Assembly: GCF_027568575.1 (NCBI RefSeq) | Contig: NZ_JANUVP010000002.1 | From: Caldifermentibacillus hisashii | Lineage (GTDB): Bacteria; Bacillota; Bacilli; Bacillales; Caldibacillaceae | Direction: 5' to 3' (one strand) | Length of the DNA: 64,000 nt | Part shown: positions 35,379 to 44,953 of the stretch, one piece after another | Layout: every line of letters begins with the position of its first letter | Numbering within the stretch: position 1 is the first letter of the stretch | Position numbers and translations under genes: made by a program | The notes under the pieces: model-generated | What the model saw: the letters and a program-made list of their open reading frames with translations, nothing else | Told to the model about the DNA's origin: nothing | The model's database searches: none

Positions 35379-35705
35379 ATGGGGGAAGATGAAAGACTCG
35401 AGAAACCGAATGAGAAAGATTTAGACGAGGAAACATTATTTGTCGTTTCACAGACCTTTAAAGCATTGAGCGATCCGACACGAATCCGGATTCTAAATTT
35501 GCTTTTCGAAAAGGAATACGCGGTAAATGAAATTGCTAAAACCTTAGGATTACGACAATCGACCGTATCCCATCAATTACGTTTTTTAAAAAATTTACGG
35601 CTTGTGAAGTACCGTCGAGAGAAAACGACTTTATATTATTCCTATGACGATAACCATGTCATGGATTTATTAAAACAAGCCATTGAACATGCACGCCATG
35701 AATAA
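35379..35705 (+). CDS. czrA: ArsR/SmtB-family metal-responsive repressor
   Basis: 108 aa winged-helix repressor (TFKALSDPTRIRILNLL, NEIAKTLGLRQSTVSHQLRF recognition helix). The C-terminal helix DDNHVMDLLKQAIEHARHE carries Asp, His and His residues spaced as in CzrA/SmtB alpha-5 zinc sites. GGAAGGTGAT at 35363-35372 decides ATG 35379; the longer frame from 35319 runs through the promoter repeats and is rejected. It lies before a CDF exporter, so zinc/cobalt sensing is likely. Confidence 0.85.
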   Translation: MGEDERLEKPNEKDLDEETLFVVSQTFKALSDPTRIRILNLLFEKEYAVNEIAKTLGLRQSTVSHQLRFLKNLRLVKYRREKTTLYYSYDDNHVMDLLKQAIEHARHE

Positions 35706-35865
35706 AATGTCTTATGTCCACATAGATTCGTCGGTGACCATTTTTTCTAATTAAGATAGGATAATAAGGACGGAGGAAAAATTTTTTTCACTGGAACATT
35801 CCTATATGAACATGGATAAATATATTGGAAGTAAAAAAATATGCTTCATACGTAGGGGGATTAAA

Positions 35866-36810
35866 ATGTCAAACCATCATGGCCATAGCCATTCCCATAC
35901 AGGAAATAAAAAAGCCTTATTGATAAGTTTTTTGATCATAACAGGATATATGATTGTTGAAGCAATTGGCGGGTTATTAACGAACAGCTTAGCACTTCTT
36001 TCCGATGCCGGTCATATGTTAAGTGATTCAATTTCATTGGGGATTGGATTATTAGCATTTACTTTTGGGGAAAAAGTTGCAAATTATAGTAAAACATACG
36101 GATATAAACGATTGGAAATATTGGCGGCCTTTTTTAATGGTCTAACGCTTATTGTGATTGCCGTGTTTATCATTTATGAGGCAATTGGCAGATTTTCCAA
36201 CCCGCCGGAAATTGCGTCAACAGGTATGTTTGTAATCGGGATTATTGGTTTATTCGTCAATATTCTTGTTGCTTGGATTATGATGCGCCAAGGTGATACG
36301 CATGAAAATTTAAATTTGCATGCAGCATTTTTGCATGTAATAAGCGATATGTTAGGTTCGATAGGAGCAATTGTTGCGGCCATTCTCATTATGCTATTTG
36401 GTTGGGGTTGGGCCGATCCGGTTGCCAGTCTTATTGTTGCCGTCTTAGTTTTGAACAGTGGTTGGCGGGTTACCATGGATTCTCTTCATATCTTAATGGA
36501 GGGGACACCGCAAAATATTGATATTGATGACATTGTAAACACAATGATAAACATACCCGGAGTAATCAGTGTTCATGATTTGCATGTATGGAGCATTACG
36601 AGCGGAAGCAATGCCCTATCCTGCCATGCTGTTGTTGACGGGGATTTATCGATCACTGATTGTCAAAAGATTTTACGGAACATTGAACATGAATTGGCTC
36701 ATAAAGGGATTCAACATGTCACCGTTCAAATGGAGAACAGTGAAAATCCCCATGAAAATTCAGTTATGTGTAGGACCCAATATGAAGTTCACCTTCACCA
36801 TCAACATTAA
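35866..36810 (+). CDS. czcD: cation diffusion facilitator CzcD
   Basis: 314 aa zinc (cobalt, cadmium) exporter. His-rich N-terminus NHHGHSHSHTG, six membrane segments, metal-site residues in SLALLSDAGHMLSDS and HAAFLHVISDMLGS (H-x3-D and D-x3-D pairs), and a cytoplasmic C-terminal domain ending in His-rich EVHLHHQH. AGGGGGA at 35854-35860 selects ATG 35866. Transcribed with the ArsR repressor. Confidence 0.92.
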   Translation: MSNHHGHSHSHTGNKKALLISFLIITGYMIVEAIGGLLTNSLALLSDAGHMLSDSISLGIGLLAFTFGEKVANYSKTYGYKRLEILAAFFNGLTLIVIAVFIIYEAIGRFSNPPEIASTGMFVIGIIGLFVNILVAWIMMRQGDTHENLNLHAAFLHVISDMLGSIGAIVAAILIMLFGWGWADPVASLIVAVLVLNSGWRVTMDSLHILMEGTPQNIDIDDIVNTMINIPGVISVHDLHVWSITSGSNALSCHAVVDGDLSITDCQKILRNIEHELAHKGIQHVTVQMENSENPHENSVMCRTQYEVHLHHQH

Positions 36811-36827
36811 AAAAGCAATTGGAAAAC

Positions 36828-36855
36828 AATAAAACGCCATCGTAGGCGTTTTATT
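36828..36855. terminator. terminator after czcD
   Basis: AATAAAACGCC (36828-36838) and GGCGTTTTATT (36845-36855) are exact complements around ATCGTA. Works in both directions, also serving the small minus-strand gene. Confidence 0.85.
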
Positions 36856-36858
36856 TGT

Positions 36859-36905
36859 GGCATCAGTGGGATAAAAAACCCCACCGATGGAAGTTTCACT
36901 TTACT
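36859..36905 (-). repeat. short end fragment of dispersed repeat A
   Basis: CATCAGTGGG...CCCCACCGATGGAAGTTTCA is the reversed end of element A (compare 5618-5645). Confidence 0.6.
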
Positions 36906-36906
36906 G

Positions 36907-37035
36907 TTATTTCTTCTTAGTTGTTTTTAACAATTTTTCCTCTTTACTGTTACCGCCGTAATCGGGCAATTGTCCGGCATGGGTTTCGTGATATTTTGAT
37001 CCGGAGTCATTATGATTGTGATCGTCCTTTACCAA
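36907..37035 (-). CDS. small hydrophilic protein, 42 aa
   Basis: TTG start at 37035 with GGAGG (37048-37044 on the minus strand) eight bases upstream, an excellent spacing. The product begins MVKDDHNHND, contains KYHETHAGQLPDYGG and ends LLKTTKKK. No membrane segment or signal. Looks like the small, soluble, Gly/Lys-containing proteins found in Bacillus spores or stress regulons, but I do not recognise the family. Confidence 0.6.
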   Translation of the reverse strand: MVKDDHNHNDSGSKYHETHAGQLPDYGGNSKEEKLLKTTKKK

Positions 37036-37093
37036 AAGACTCACCTCCATCTATCTTTGTTGTTCATCCTAAATAAAGAATAAACAGTCATTC

Positions 37094-37714
37094 CTAAAAG
37101 GTTTTTGCCAATTGTTGGGCTTTTTCGACTGCTTTTTCTACAATTTCATCGGCTTTTTCCGGGTTATGGTCCATCCCTTCAACAAATAGTTGATGAAAGT
37201 CGGTCACACCTAAAAAGGTAAAAATGGTTTTCACATATTGGCTGGCCGGGTCTGAACCATTATATACTCCTCCGTTTGCTTGAATATGTAGGACTTTTTT
37301 TCCTTTCACAATACCGACCGATCCGGTTTCCGTATACTTAAATGTTTTCCCGGCCACGGTAATACAGTCAATCCAAGCTTTTAATCGTGTCGGTATACTT
37401 AAGTTCCACAACGGGTTCGCAATAATAATTTTATCTTGTTGCAGAAATTCTTCCGTATATGAATTGAACATATTTACCTTCTGCTGTTGGGAATCAGATA
37501 ACGAATCAAAAGGTTTTCCTTGATTCAAATCATTCCATGCATTAAGCAGGTCTCGGTCAATCTCAGGGACGTTTACATGATATAAATTTATATCTTTAAT
37601 CTTATGATCCGGGTGCATCTCTTTATAAGCGTTAAGGAAGGCATCGGTTACTTTCATAGACCGAGATACTTCTTGATTTAGCGGGTGTGCCCTGACAATT
37701 AAAACATTTACCAT
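37094..37714 (-). CDS. azoR: FMN-dependent NADH-azoreductase / quinone reductase
   Basis: 206 aa flavodoxin-fold protein of the AzoR family. Phosphate-binding N-terminus VLIVRAHPLNQEVSRSM, then NPLWNLSIPTRLKAWID and IQANGGVYNG near the flavin. GAGGAG upstream selects ATG 37714; the longer frame is not needed. Reduces quinones and azo dyes with NADH, protecting against thiol stress. Confidence 0.88.
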   Translation of the reverse strand: MVNVLIVRAHPLNQEVSRSMKVTDAFLNAYKEMHPDHKIKDINLYHVNVPEIDRDLLNAWNDLNQGKPFDSLSDSQQQKVNMFNSYTEEFLQQDKIIIANPLWNLSIPTRLKAWIDCITVAGKTFKYTETGSVGIVKGKKVLHIQANGGVYNGSDPASQYVKTIFTFLGVTDFHQLFVEGMDHNPEKADEIVEKAVEKAQQLAKTF

Positions 37715-38020
37715 TATTTTTTCTCCTCTCGAAACCATTCTATCTTTTTCACTTGATATTAGTAGTATAAGCACAATGTTCATTTTTATCAAAAGTTTTT
37801 GCAACGAAATAATGGGTGAAAATTAGGAATATTATTGAGAAAAATTTGGTTTGAACTATTTGCCCGGTTTCTAACCGACTTTGACTGAACAAGATTGGAA
37901 TAGACGAATGGCCAAAAAAAGACAAAAATATTTTATGAAGTTTTCATTTTTTTATTGATTATTTTATCAAAATTCGTTAAAGTAAGAGTAATTTATATTA
38001 GAAAAAATAAATGGATGATT

Positions 38021-38130
38021 CTTATCAAGAGAAGTGGAGGGACTGGCCCGATGAAGCTTCAGCAACCGGATACCCATGGGTACCACGGTGCTAAATCCAA
38101 CGTGCTTTCTTTTCAGCACGAAAGATAAGA
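38021..38130 (+). promoter_or_regulatory. SAM-I riboswitch (S box) aptamer
   Basis: Classic S-box core: CTTATCAAGAGAAGTGGAGG, then GACTGGCCCGATGAAGCTTC and AGCAACC, with the P3/P4 hairpins and closing AGATAAG pairing with CTTATC (P1). AAGAAGAAGATT (38127-38138) can pair with AGTCTTCTTCTT (38149-38160) as antiterminator; SAM binding frees the terminator. A possible promoter is TTGATT (37955-37960), 17 bases, TAAAGT (37978-37983). It controls yitJ-metH. Confidence 0.96.
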
Positions 38131-38148
38131 AGAAGATTAGATAAAAAA

Positions 38149-38174
38149 AGTCTTCTTCTTTGGAAGGCTTTTTT
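38149..38174 (+). terminator. SAM riboswitch terminator
   Basis: AGTCTTC (38149-38155) pairs with GAAGGCT (38163-38169), one T-G pair, then a T-run. It shares its 5' arm with the antiterminator. Confidence 0.88.
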
Positions 38175-38193
38175 CTATTGGGGGGGGAACACA

Positions 38194-40053
38194 ATGGGAT
38201 TAATACAAGATCTTGAAAAGCAAATTTTGATAGCGGACGGCGCTATGGGAACACTGTTGTATTCATATGGGATTGATCGTTGTTTTGAAGAACTAAATGT
38301 ATCAAATCCGCAAGAAATTGAACGGATTCATCGGGAGTATATTGAAGCGGGAGCCAAGATCATTCAAACCAATACATATGGAGCAAATCGGATCAAACTT
38401 GCCCGATACGGATTGGAAAACGAAGTACAAGAAATTAACGCAAAAGCAGTTGAAATCGCAAAAAAAGCGGTAAAGACAAGCGGTAAGCCGGTTTATGTTC
38501 TCGGTACAATCGGTGGGATCCGGACTTTCCAAAAAGCAATTTTTTCAACAAATGATATTTTACAATGCTTCGAGGAACAATTGGACATATTACTGGAAGA
38601 ACAAGTTGACGGAATCTTATTAGAAACCTATTATGATTTAGATGAAATAAAAGCGGTTCTCGAAGTAGCAAGAAAGAAAACAGATTTACCGATAATGGCA
38701 AATGTTTCTTTACATGAAAAGGGTGTATTGCAAAGCGGGACTCCTTTGGCGGAAGGTTTCAACCAACTTATTGATCTTGGCGCAAATATCGTTGGACTGA
38801 ATTGTCGGCTCGGACCATACCATATGATTCAATCATTTGAGGAGATCCCTATACCAAATGGTGCATTTTTATCTGCTTATCCAAATGGAAGTTTGCCAAG
38901 AATGGAAGATGGACGATTAGTATATGAGTCGGATGAACAATACTTTTATGAAGCAGCGATTCAATTCGTAAAAGAAGGGGTCCGTTTATTGGGAGGATGT
39001 TGCGGCACAAGACCCGAACATATTAGGGCAATGGCTGAGGCGGTGAAAAATCTTTCTCCGGTCACTGAGAAAAAAGTTATTAAAGAAAAACCAATCATTC
39101 AATTAACACAAATTCAACAAGTTCATGAACCGTCTCTGGTTGATATCGTAAAAAGTAGAAGATCCGTTATTGTTGAATTTGATCCGCCTAAAACATTGCC
39201 GATGAGTCAATTTTTATCAGGGGTTAGCGCGTTAAAAAACGCAAAGATTGACGCAATTACACTTGCGGATAATTCTTTGGCATCACCGCGGATTAGTAAT
39301 GTTGCTTGTGCTCAAATTGTGAAGAATCGTTATCATCTCCGCCCGATTGTTCATTTAACTTGCCGGGACCGGAATTTAATCGGTATTCAATCACATTTAA
39401 TGGGATTACATGCGTTAGGTATCCATGACATTTTAGCATTAACCGGTGATCCGACAAAAATTGGTGATTTTCCCGGAGCTTCATCGGTTTTTGATTTGAC
39501 TTCATTTGACTTAATTCGGTTAATTAAGCAATTTAATGAAGGTTTATCCTATTCCGGAACATCTTTAGGAGAAAAAACAAATTTCACAGTAGCGGCTGCT
39601 TTTAACCCTCATGTAAAAATTATTGAAAAATCAGTTGCTAGATTAGAAAAGAAAATTCACTCCGGTGCCGATTATTTTATTACACAACCGGTTTATTCCG
39701 AAGAGTTGATTATTAATATCTATGACGCAACGAAACATTTAGATGTTCCGATTTATATCGGGATTATGCCGTTAACGAGCACTCGCAATGCGGAATTCAT
39801 TCATAATGAAGTACCCGGAATTAAACTGCCTGATTCCGTTCGTGAACAAATGAAAAAGGTAGGAAATGATAAAGAACAAGGGAAGCGGGAAGGGATTGCG
39901 ATTGCGAAACATTTGATTGATGTCGCCTTTGATCTCTTTCACGGCATTTATCTGATTACCCCGTTTTTAAATTATCAAATGTCTGTTGAACTCATCAATT
40001 ACATTCATGAAAAAGAACAGATGAAAGTAGAAAGGGAGATTACCAGTGTATAA
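38194..40053 (+). CDS. yitJ: bifunctional homocysteine S-methyltransferase / methylenetetrahydrofolate reductase
   Basis: 619 aa fusion. The N-terminal homocysteine-methyltransferase domain (ADGAMGTLLYSYGIDRCFEE; zinc Cys pair in LLGGCCGTRPEH) is followed by a methylenetetrahydrofolate reductase domain (VIVEFDPPKTLPMS, HDILALTGDPTKIGDFPGA, DYFITQPVYS). It makes 5-methyl-THF for MetH and can methylate homocysteine. Its ribosome site is an unusual run of eight G at 38180-38187, right behind the riboswitch terminator. Overlaps metH by 8 bp. Confidence 0.95.
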   Translation: MGLIQDLEKQILIADGAMGTLLYSYGIDRCFEELNVSNPQEIERIHREYIEAGAKIIQTNTYGANRIKLARYGLENEVQEINAKAVEIAKKAVKTSGKPVYVLGTIGGIRTFQKAIFSTNDILQCFEEQLDILLEEQVDGILLETYYDLDEIKAVLEVARKKTDLPIMANVSLHEKGVLQSGTPLAEGFNQLIDLGANIVGLNCRLGPYHMIQSFEEIPIPNGAFLSAYPNGSLPRMEDGRLVYESDEQYFYEAAIQFVKEGVRLLGGCCGTRPEHIRAMAEAVKNLSPVTEKKVIKEKPIIQLTQIQQVHEPSLVDIVKSRRSVIVEFDPPKTLPMSQFLSGVSALKNAKIDAITLADNSLASPRISNVACAQIVKNRYHLRPIVHLTCRDRNLIGIQSHLMGLHALGIHDILALTGDPTKIGDFPGASSVFDLTSFDLIRLIKQFNEGLSYSGTSLGEKTNFTVAAAFNPHVKIIEKSVARLEKKIHSGADYFITQPVYSEELIINIYDATKHLDVPIYIGIMPLTSTRNAEFIHNEVPGIKLPDSVREQMKKVGNDKEQGKREGIAIAKHLIDVAFDLFHGIYLITPFLNYQMSVELINYIHEKEQMKVEREITSV

Positions 40054-43000
40054 GTTGAACAGACAGTTGGAAAAAAAGATTCTCATCCTGGATGGAGCAA
40101 TGGGAACAATGATTCAGCAAAAAGAACTTTCCATAGAGGACTTCGGGGGAGAGGAATACGATGGCTGTAATGAGTACTTGAATATAACGGCTCCGCTCGT
40201 GATAAAAAGTATTCATGAAGCTTATTTAGAAGCGGGTGCGGATATAATCGAAACAAATACATTCGGCGGAACCCCGCTTGTTCTTGATGAGTACGGGCTT
40301 GGTCATTTAAGTTTTGAAATTAATAAAATAGGTGCGGAATTGGCTGTACAGGCGGCAAAAAAATATTCTACAGAACAATGGCCCCGCTTTGTAGCGGGTT
40401 CAATGGGTCCGACAACAAAAACGTTATCCGTGACCGGTGGTGCCACCTTTTATCAATTAGTGGAAAATTACCAAGTTCAAGCAGAAGGTTTATTGGCCGG
40501 TGGTGTTGACTTTTTACTGCTGGAAACGAGTCAAGATATGTTAAATGTGAAAGCAGCCTTCTTGGGCATACAGGAAGCGGCAAAAAAAATGGGCATTCAA
40601 GTTCCGCTTATGCTGTCCGGAACGATCGAACCAATGGGGACAACATTAGCCGGGCAGGATATTGAAGCTTTTTATATATCAAGTGAACATATCAAACCAT
40701 TTGCTGTGGGACTCAACTGTGCAACCGGACCCGAATTTATGACGGATCATATCCGGACTTTAGCTGATATGGCCGAAATTGCCGTGAGCTGTTATCCGAA
40801 TGCCGGACTTCCGGATGAAGAAGGACATTACCATGAAACGCCGCTGTCACTCGCGCAAAAAATAAAAGATTTTGCTGAAAAAGGATGGTTAAATATTGCC
40901 GGCGGTTGTTGCGGAACGACACCGGACCACATTCGTGAATTGGCTAAAGTACTTTCAAACATTCAACCGAGACCGTTAGGCGAAAAACGGCATGAACATC
41001 GTGTTTCCGGTATCGAACCGTTAAGATATGATGAAACGATGCGACCGCTATTTGTTGGTGAGCGGACGAATGTGATCGGATCAAGGAAATTTAAACGTTT
41101 GATTTCAGAGGGGAAATATGAAGAAGCGGCTGAAATCGCCCGCAATCAAGTGAAAAACGGAGCCCATGTCATTGATGTTTGTCTTGCTGATCCGGATCGG
41201 GATGAGCTTCATGATATGGAAAAGTTTATCAAAGAAGTTGTCAAGAAAGTTAAGGTTCCTTTAGTTATTGATTCAACCGATTGGCAGGTTACAAAACGGG
41301 CACTGGAATATATCCAAGGGAAGTCGATTATTAACTCGATAAATTTAGAAGATGGCATGAAACGATTTCATGAAATAATTCCGCTCATGAAACAATTTGG
41401 TGCGGCCGTTGTTGTTGGTACCATTGATGAGAGTGGAATGGCTTTAACGAGGGAGCAAAAATTAGCTGTCGCAAAACGTTCATATGATATTTTGGTAAAT
41501 GAATACGGCATTTCACCTACTGATATTATTTTCGACCCGCTCGTTTTTCCGGTTGGTACCGGTGATGAACAATATATCGGTTCTGCCAAAGAAACAGTAG
41601 AAGGAATCCGGTTGATAAAAGAAACATTCCCCGATTGTTTAACCATACTTGGTATCAGTAATGTTTCATTTGGACTCCCGGCGGCCGGTAGAGAAGTACT
41701 GAATGCAGTTTTTTTATATCACTGTACACAAGCAGGGTTAGATTATGCAATTGTGAATACAGAAAAATTAGAACGGTATGCCTCGATTCCCGAAGAAGAA
41801 CGGATTTTGGCAGAAAAATTATTATTTGAAACAAATGATATAACCCTTGCTGAATTTACCAATTTTTATCGTGATAAAAAGAAAGAAGAAAAACAACCGG
41901 ATGTTCATTTATCTTTGGAAGAACGGCTGGCGCAATATGTTGTGGAAGGGACAAAACAAGGATTAATCGATGATTTAAAATTAGCGTTAGAAAAATATAA
42001 AAATCCACTGGATATCATCAATGGACCTTTGATGCAAGGAATGGATACTGTTGGCAAGTTATTCAACGATAATCAGCTGATTGTTGCGGAAGTCCTCCAA
42101 AGTGCGGAAGTAATGAAAGCTTCTGTTGCTTTTCTTGAACCTTACATGGAAAAGCAGGAGACAAACGGGAAGGGGAAAGTGTTGCTGGCAACGGTCAAAG
42201 GGGATGTTCATGATATTGGAAAAAACTTAGTTGACATTATCTTATCGAATAACGGATTCCGAGTGATCGATTTAGGAATAAAAGTAGCACCGCAAACATT
42301 AATCGAAGCAGTAAAAAAAGAAAAACCGGATATCATTGGATTGTCCGGGTTGCTGGTAAAATCGGCACAACAAATGGTGTTAACTGCCCAAGATTTGCAA
42401 GGCCAAGACATCTCTGTTCCCATTCTTGTCGGTGGTGCCGCTTTAACACGAAAATTCACTGAAAATAAAATTGCACCGGAATATCATGGACCGGTTCTCT
42501 ATGCAAAAGATGCAATGGATGGATTAGCCTTGGCCAATCGTTTAATGGAGGAGCCGGAAACGTTCTCTTCTGACAATGCGGAAAAGAAAGAGGCGAACTC
42601 ATTTTCCAAAGTTGCTGAAACAGAGGAAAAGAAACAAGTAAACAAGTCTGATGTATCGAAACCGATTGTTTTTCAACCGGTTGATTGTCACGAACATATA
42701 TTGACAAATATAGAACTGGATCAAATTATTCCTTATGTGAATATGCAAATGTTGATTGGACATCATTTTGGACTAAAAGGAAATATTAACAAAATGCTGG
42801 CTGAAAATCACGCAAAGGCAGTGGAAATAAAAGCAGTGATCGATGAATTGTTCGAATTAGGAAAAATGGAAAATTGGTTCCGACCGTCTGCAATTTACCG
42901 ATTTTTTCCTGCTTATCGTGAAGGAAATTCTATCCATATTCTGGATGCAGAAACGAAAAAAACAATCATCGAAACTTTCAACTTTCCACGACAAGAAAAG

Positions 43001-43468
43001 CCGCCATATTTATGTATTGCTGATTATGTGAGTGAACAGACGGAGGATATTCCTCATGACTATATAGCCTTGTTTGCTGTAACAGCCGGGGAAAATATTC
43101 GCAAGTTGTCTATTCAGTTTAAGGAAAAGGGTGAATTTTTTAAAAGTCATGCAATCCAGGCCATGGCGTTGGAACTGGCGGAAGGGTTAGCAGAACGAAC
43201 TCACCAATTAATTCGCGATCGTTGGGGATTTCCGGATCCGCTCGATTTTTCAATGAAAGATCGTTTTCAGGCAAAATATCAAGGTCAACGGTTTTCATTC
43301 GGTTATCCGGCATGTCCAGATTTAGAAGACCAAGCGAAATTATTTAAATTACTGCAACCTGAAAAAATTGGCATCCAGTTGACGGAAGGGTTTATGATGG
43401 AGCCGGAAGCCTCTGTTACTGCATTTGTCGTCGCTCACCCGGAAGCAAGATATTTTAATGTCCTGTAA
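40046..43468 (+). CDS. metH: B12-dependent methionine synthase
   Basis: 1140 aa, all four modules: homocysteine-binding (LDGAMGTMIQQ; GGCCGTTPDH zinc site), pterin-binding (PLFVGERTNVIGSRKFK), cobalamin-binding with D720VHDIG and the GLSGLLVKSAQQM, VGGAALTR segments, and the C-terminal activation domain (RDRWGFPDPLDF, YPACPDLEDQAKLF, YFNVL). Makes methionine from homocysteine and 5-methyl-THF. GTG start at 40046 with AAGGGAG at 40032-40038. B. subtilis uses the B12-independent MetE instead, so this strain needs or makes cobalamin. Confidence 0.96.
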   Translation: MYKLNRQLEKKILILDGAMGTMIQQKELSIEDFGGEEYDGCNEYLNITAPLVIKSIHEAYLEAGADIIETNTFGGTPLVLDEYGLGHLSFEINKIGAELAVQAAKKYSTEQWPRFVAGSMGPTTKTLSVTGGATFYQLVENYQVQAEGLLAGGVDFLLLETSQDMLNVKAAFLGIQEAAKKMGIQVPLMLSGTIEPMGTTLAGQDIEAFYISSEHIKPFAVGLNCATGPEFMTDHIRTLADMAEIAVSCYPNAGLPDEEGHYHETPLSLAQKIKDFAEKGWLNIAGGCCGTTPDHIRELAKVLSNIQPRPLGEKRHEHRVSGIEPLRYDETMRPLFVGERTNVIGSRKFKRLISEGKYEEAAEIARNQVKNGAHVIDVCLADPDRDELHDMEKFIKEVVKKVKVPLVIDSTDWQVTKRALEYIQGKSIINSINLEDGMKRFHEIIPLMKQFGAAVVVGTIDESGMALTREQKLAVAKRSYDILVNEYGISPTDIIFDPLVFPVGTGDEQYIGSAKETVEGIRLIKETFPDCLTILGISNVSFGLPAAGREVLNAVFLYHCTQAGLDYAIVNTEKLERYASIPEEERILAEKLLFETNDITLAEFTNFYRDKKKEEKQPDVHLSLEERLAQYVVEGTKQGLIDDLKLALEKYKNPLDIINGPLMQGMDTVGKLFNDNQLIVAEVLQSAEVMKASVAFLEPYMEKQETNGKGKVLLATVKGDVHDIGKNLVDIILSNNGFRVIDLGIKVAPQTLIEAVKKEKPDIIGLSGLLVKSAQQMVLTAQDLQGQDISVPILVGGAALTRKFTENKIAPEYHGPVLYAKDAMDGLALANRLMEEPETFSSDNAEKKEANSFSKVAETEEKKQVNKSDVSKPIVFQPVDCHEHILTNIELDQIIPYVNMQMLIGHHFGLKGNINKMLAENHAKAVEIKAVIDELFELGKMENWFRPSAIYRFFPAYREGNSIHILDAETKKTIIETFNFPRQEKPPYLCIADYVSEQTEDIPHDYIALFAVTAGENIRKLSIQFKEKGEFFKSHAIQAMALELAEGLAERTHQLIRDRWGFPDPLDFSMKDRFQAKYQGQRFSFGYPACPDLEDQAKLFKLLQPEKIGIQLTEGFMMEPEASVTAFVVAHPEARYFNVL

Positions 43469-43560
43469 GACAAATAATAAATGTTAAGTTGAAGATGGAG
43501 AAAAAGGATTGTGTCAATTGCTTTGAAGAAACTGTAATACAAATAAATAAATCTTAAGTA

Positions 43561-43606
43561 GGGGATGTTGAAAGGTTTGCACTTGACCTTTTGGACATCC
43601 CCTTGT
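43561..43606 (+). terminator. terminator after metH
   Basis: GGGGATGT (43561-43568) with ACATCCCC (43595-43602), inner AAAGGT/ACCTTT pairing, then TTGTTG. Confidence 0.75.
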
Positions 43607-43704
43607 TGATATTTGGAGAAACAGTGAATTGTTCATGAACTTGTAATTATTTTTAGACTTAAATATGGTAAGCTAAATGTAGAAATGATATAGAGGTGAA
43701 AATG

Positions 43705-44637
43705 ATGAAAAGAATTCAACTTGGTAAAAGTGATTTACAAGCTCCTAATATTGCCTTAGGCTGTATGGGAATGTGGAAACTATCCGTAAAAGAAGCAGAA
43801 AAAGTTATTCATCATGCACTGGAACTTGGTATTGATTTTTTTGACCACGCGGATATTTATGGCGGGGGAAAATCAGAAGAAATTTTTGCGGAAGCGATTG
43901 GTTCGAATTCTTCCATTCGTGAAAACATGATTTTGGAAACAAAAGCCGGAATCAGACAGGAAAACGGGAAGAACATCTGCTTTGATTTTTCGAAAAAACA
44001 TATTATAGAATCTGTAGAAGGCAGTTTAAAACGATTGAAGACGGATTACATCGATATCTTTTTACTTCATCGCCCGGATGCATTAATGGAGCCGGAGGAA
44101 GTGGCAGAAGCATTCACTGTATTGAAAGAAAGCGGGAAAGTAAGATATTTTGGTGTCAGTAATCAAAACCCAATGCAAATCGAACTTTTAAAAAAGTATG
44201 TTAAGCAAGATCTAATTATTAATCAGCTGCAATTGAGTGTCATGCACACGGGTATGATCGATGCCGGATTAAACGTAAATATGACAAATGATGTTGGAAT
44301 CAATCGGGATGATTCAGTACTTGATTATTGCCGTTTAAACAATATAACTGTTCAAGCATGGTCTCCATTCAGATACGGTCAATTTGAAGGGTTTTTTATC
44401 GATAATGAAAAATTCCCGGAATTAAATGCCAAACTTCAAGAAGTAGGAGACAAATACGGCGTAGATAAATCAGCTATTGCCGTTAGCTGGATTTTACGGC
44501 ATCCGGCAAAAATTCAAACGATTGTTGGCACAATGCGACTGGAACGTTTGACCTCAATTGCTAAAGCTTCTGATATCGTATTGACACGGGAAGAATGGTA
44601 CGATATTTATCTTTCGGCAGGTCATCAATTGCCATAA
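43705..44637 (+). CDS. aldo/keto reductase
   Basis: 310 aa NADPH-dependent oxidoreductase, TIM barrel. Catalytic Asp/Tyr in DFFDHADIYGGGKSEEIFAE, Lys in ILETKAGI, His in DIFLLHRPD; cofactor-binding C-terminal IQTIVGTMRLERL. Related to YdhF-type reductases. GAGGTG at 43693-43698 fits ATG 43705 (or 43702). Monocistronic, substrate unknown. Confidence 0.87.
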   Translation: MKRIQLGKSDLQAPNIALGCMGMWKLSVKEAEKVIHHALELGIDFFDHADIYGGGKSEEIFAEAIGSNSSIRENMILETKAGIRQENGKNICFDFSKKHIIESVEGSLKRLKTDYIDIFLLHRPDALMEPEEVAEAFTVLKESGKVRYFGVSNQNPMQIELLKKYVKQDLIINQLQLSVMHTGMIDAGLNVNMTNDVGINRDDSVLDYCRLNNITVQAWSPFRYGQFEGFFIDNEKFPELNAKLQEVGDKYGVDKSAIAVSWILRHPAKIQTIVGTMRLERLTSIAKASDIVLTREEWYDIYLSAGHQLP

Positions 44638-44910
44638 TTAGAAATAAAAAAATCATCACAAAGAACGGGAGGTAAAACAATATTTTTTGTTTCTGCCTCC
44701 TTTCGTGTTGATATATTGCTTGCTGCTAACGCGTGGTAAAATGCTAGAGCATATTTGTCATTTAAAAAATAGGGTTCTTTCCTCGAAAAATATGTTACCA
44801 ATCCAATTGGACTCGACCATAAAAAATCGAACGTTTTACTGGAACATTTTACTGCCCGATCCGCGTAGCAGGAAAGTTGAAAAATGCCGGCAGGGAAGAG
44901 AATAAGCATT
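44638..44910. other. intergenic region between aldo/keto reductase and ilvD
   Basis: Contains an imperfect hairpin GGGAGGTAAAAC...TGTTTCTGCCTCC at about 44669-44703 that may terminate the reductase gene. No supported gene; open frames here lack ribosome sites and family features. Confidence 0.45.
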
Positions 44911-44942
44911 AAAAAAGCTATCCGTTTATCGTACGGATAGCT
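44911..44942 (-). terminator. terminator of ilvD
   Basis: AGCTATCCGT (44916-44925) pairs with ACGGATAGCT (44933-44942); on the minus strand it is followed by a T-run. Confidence 0.85.
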
Positions 44943-44953
44943 AAAACGATATT

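Noticed and set aside
44625..44909. 94-codon minus-strand frame next to ilvD
   Set aside because: No ribosome site; it covers terminator-like DNA and matches no family.
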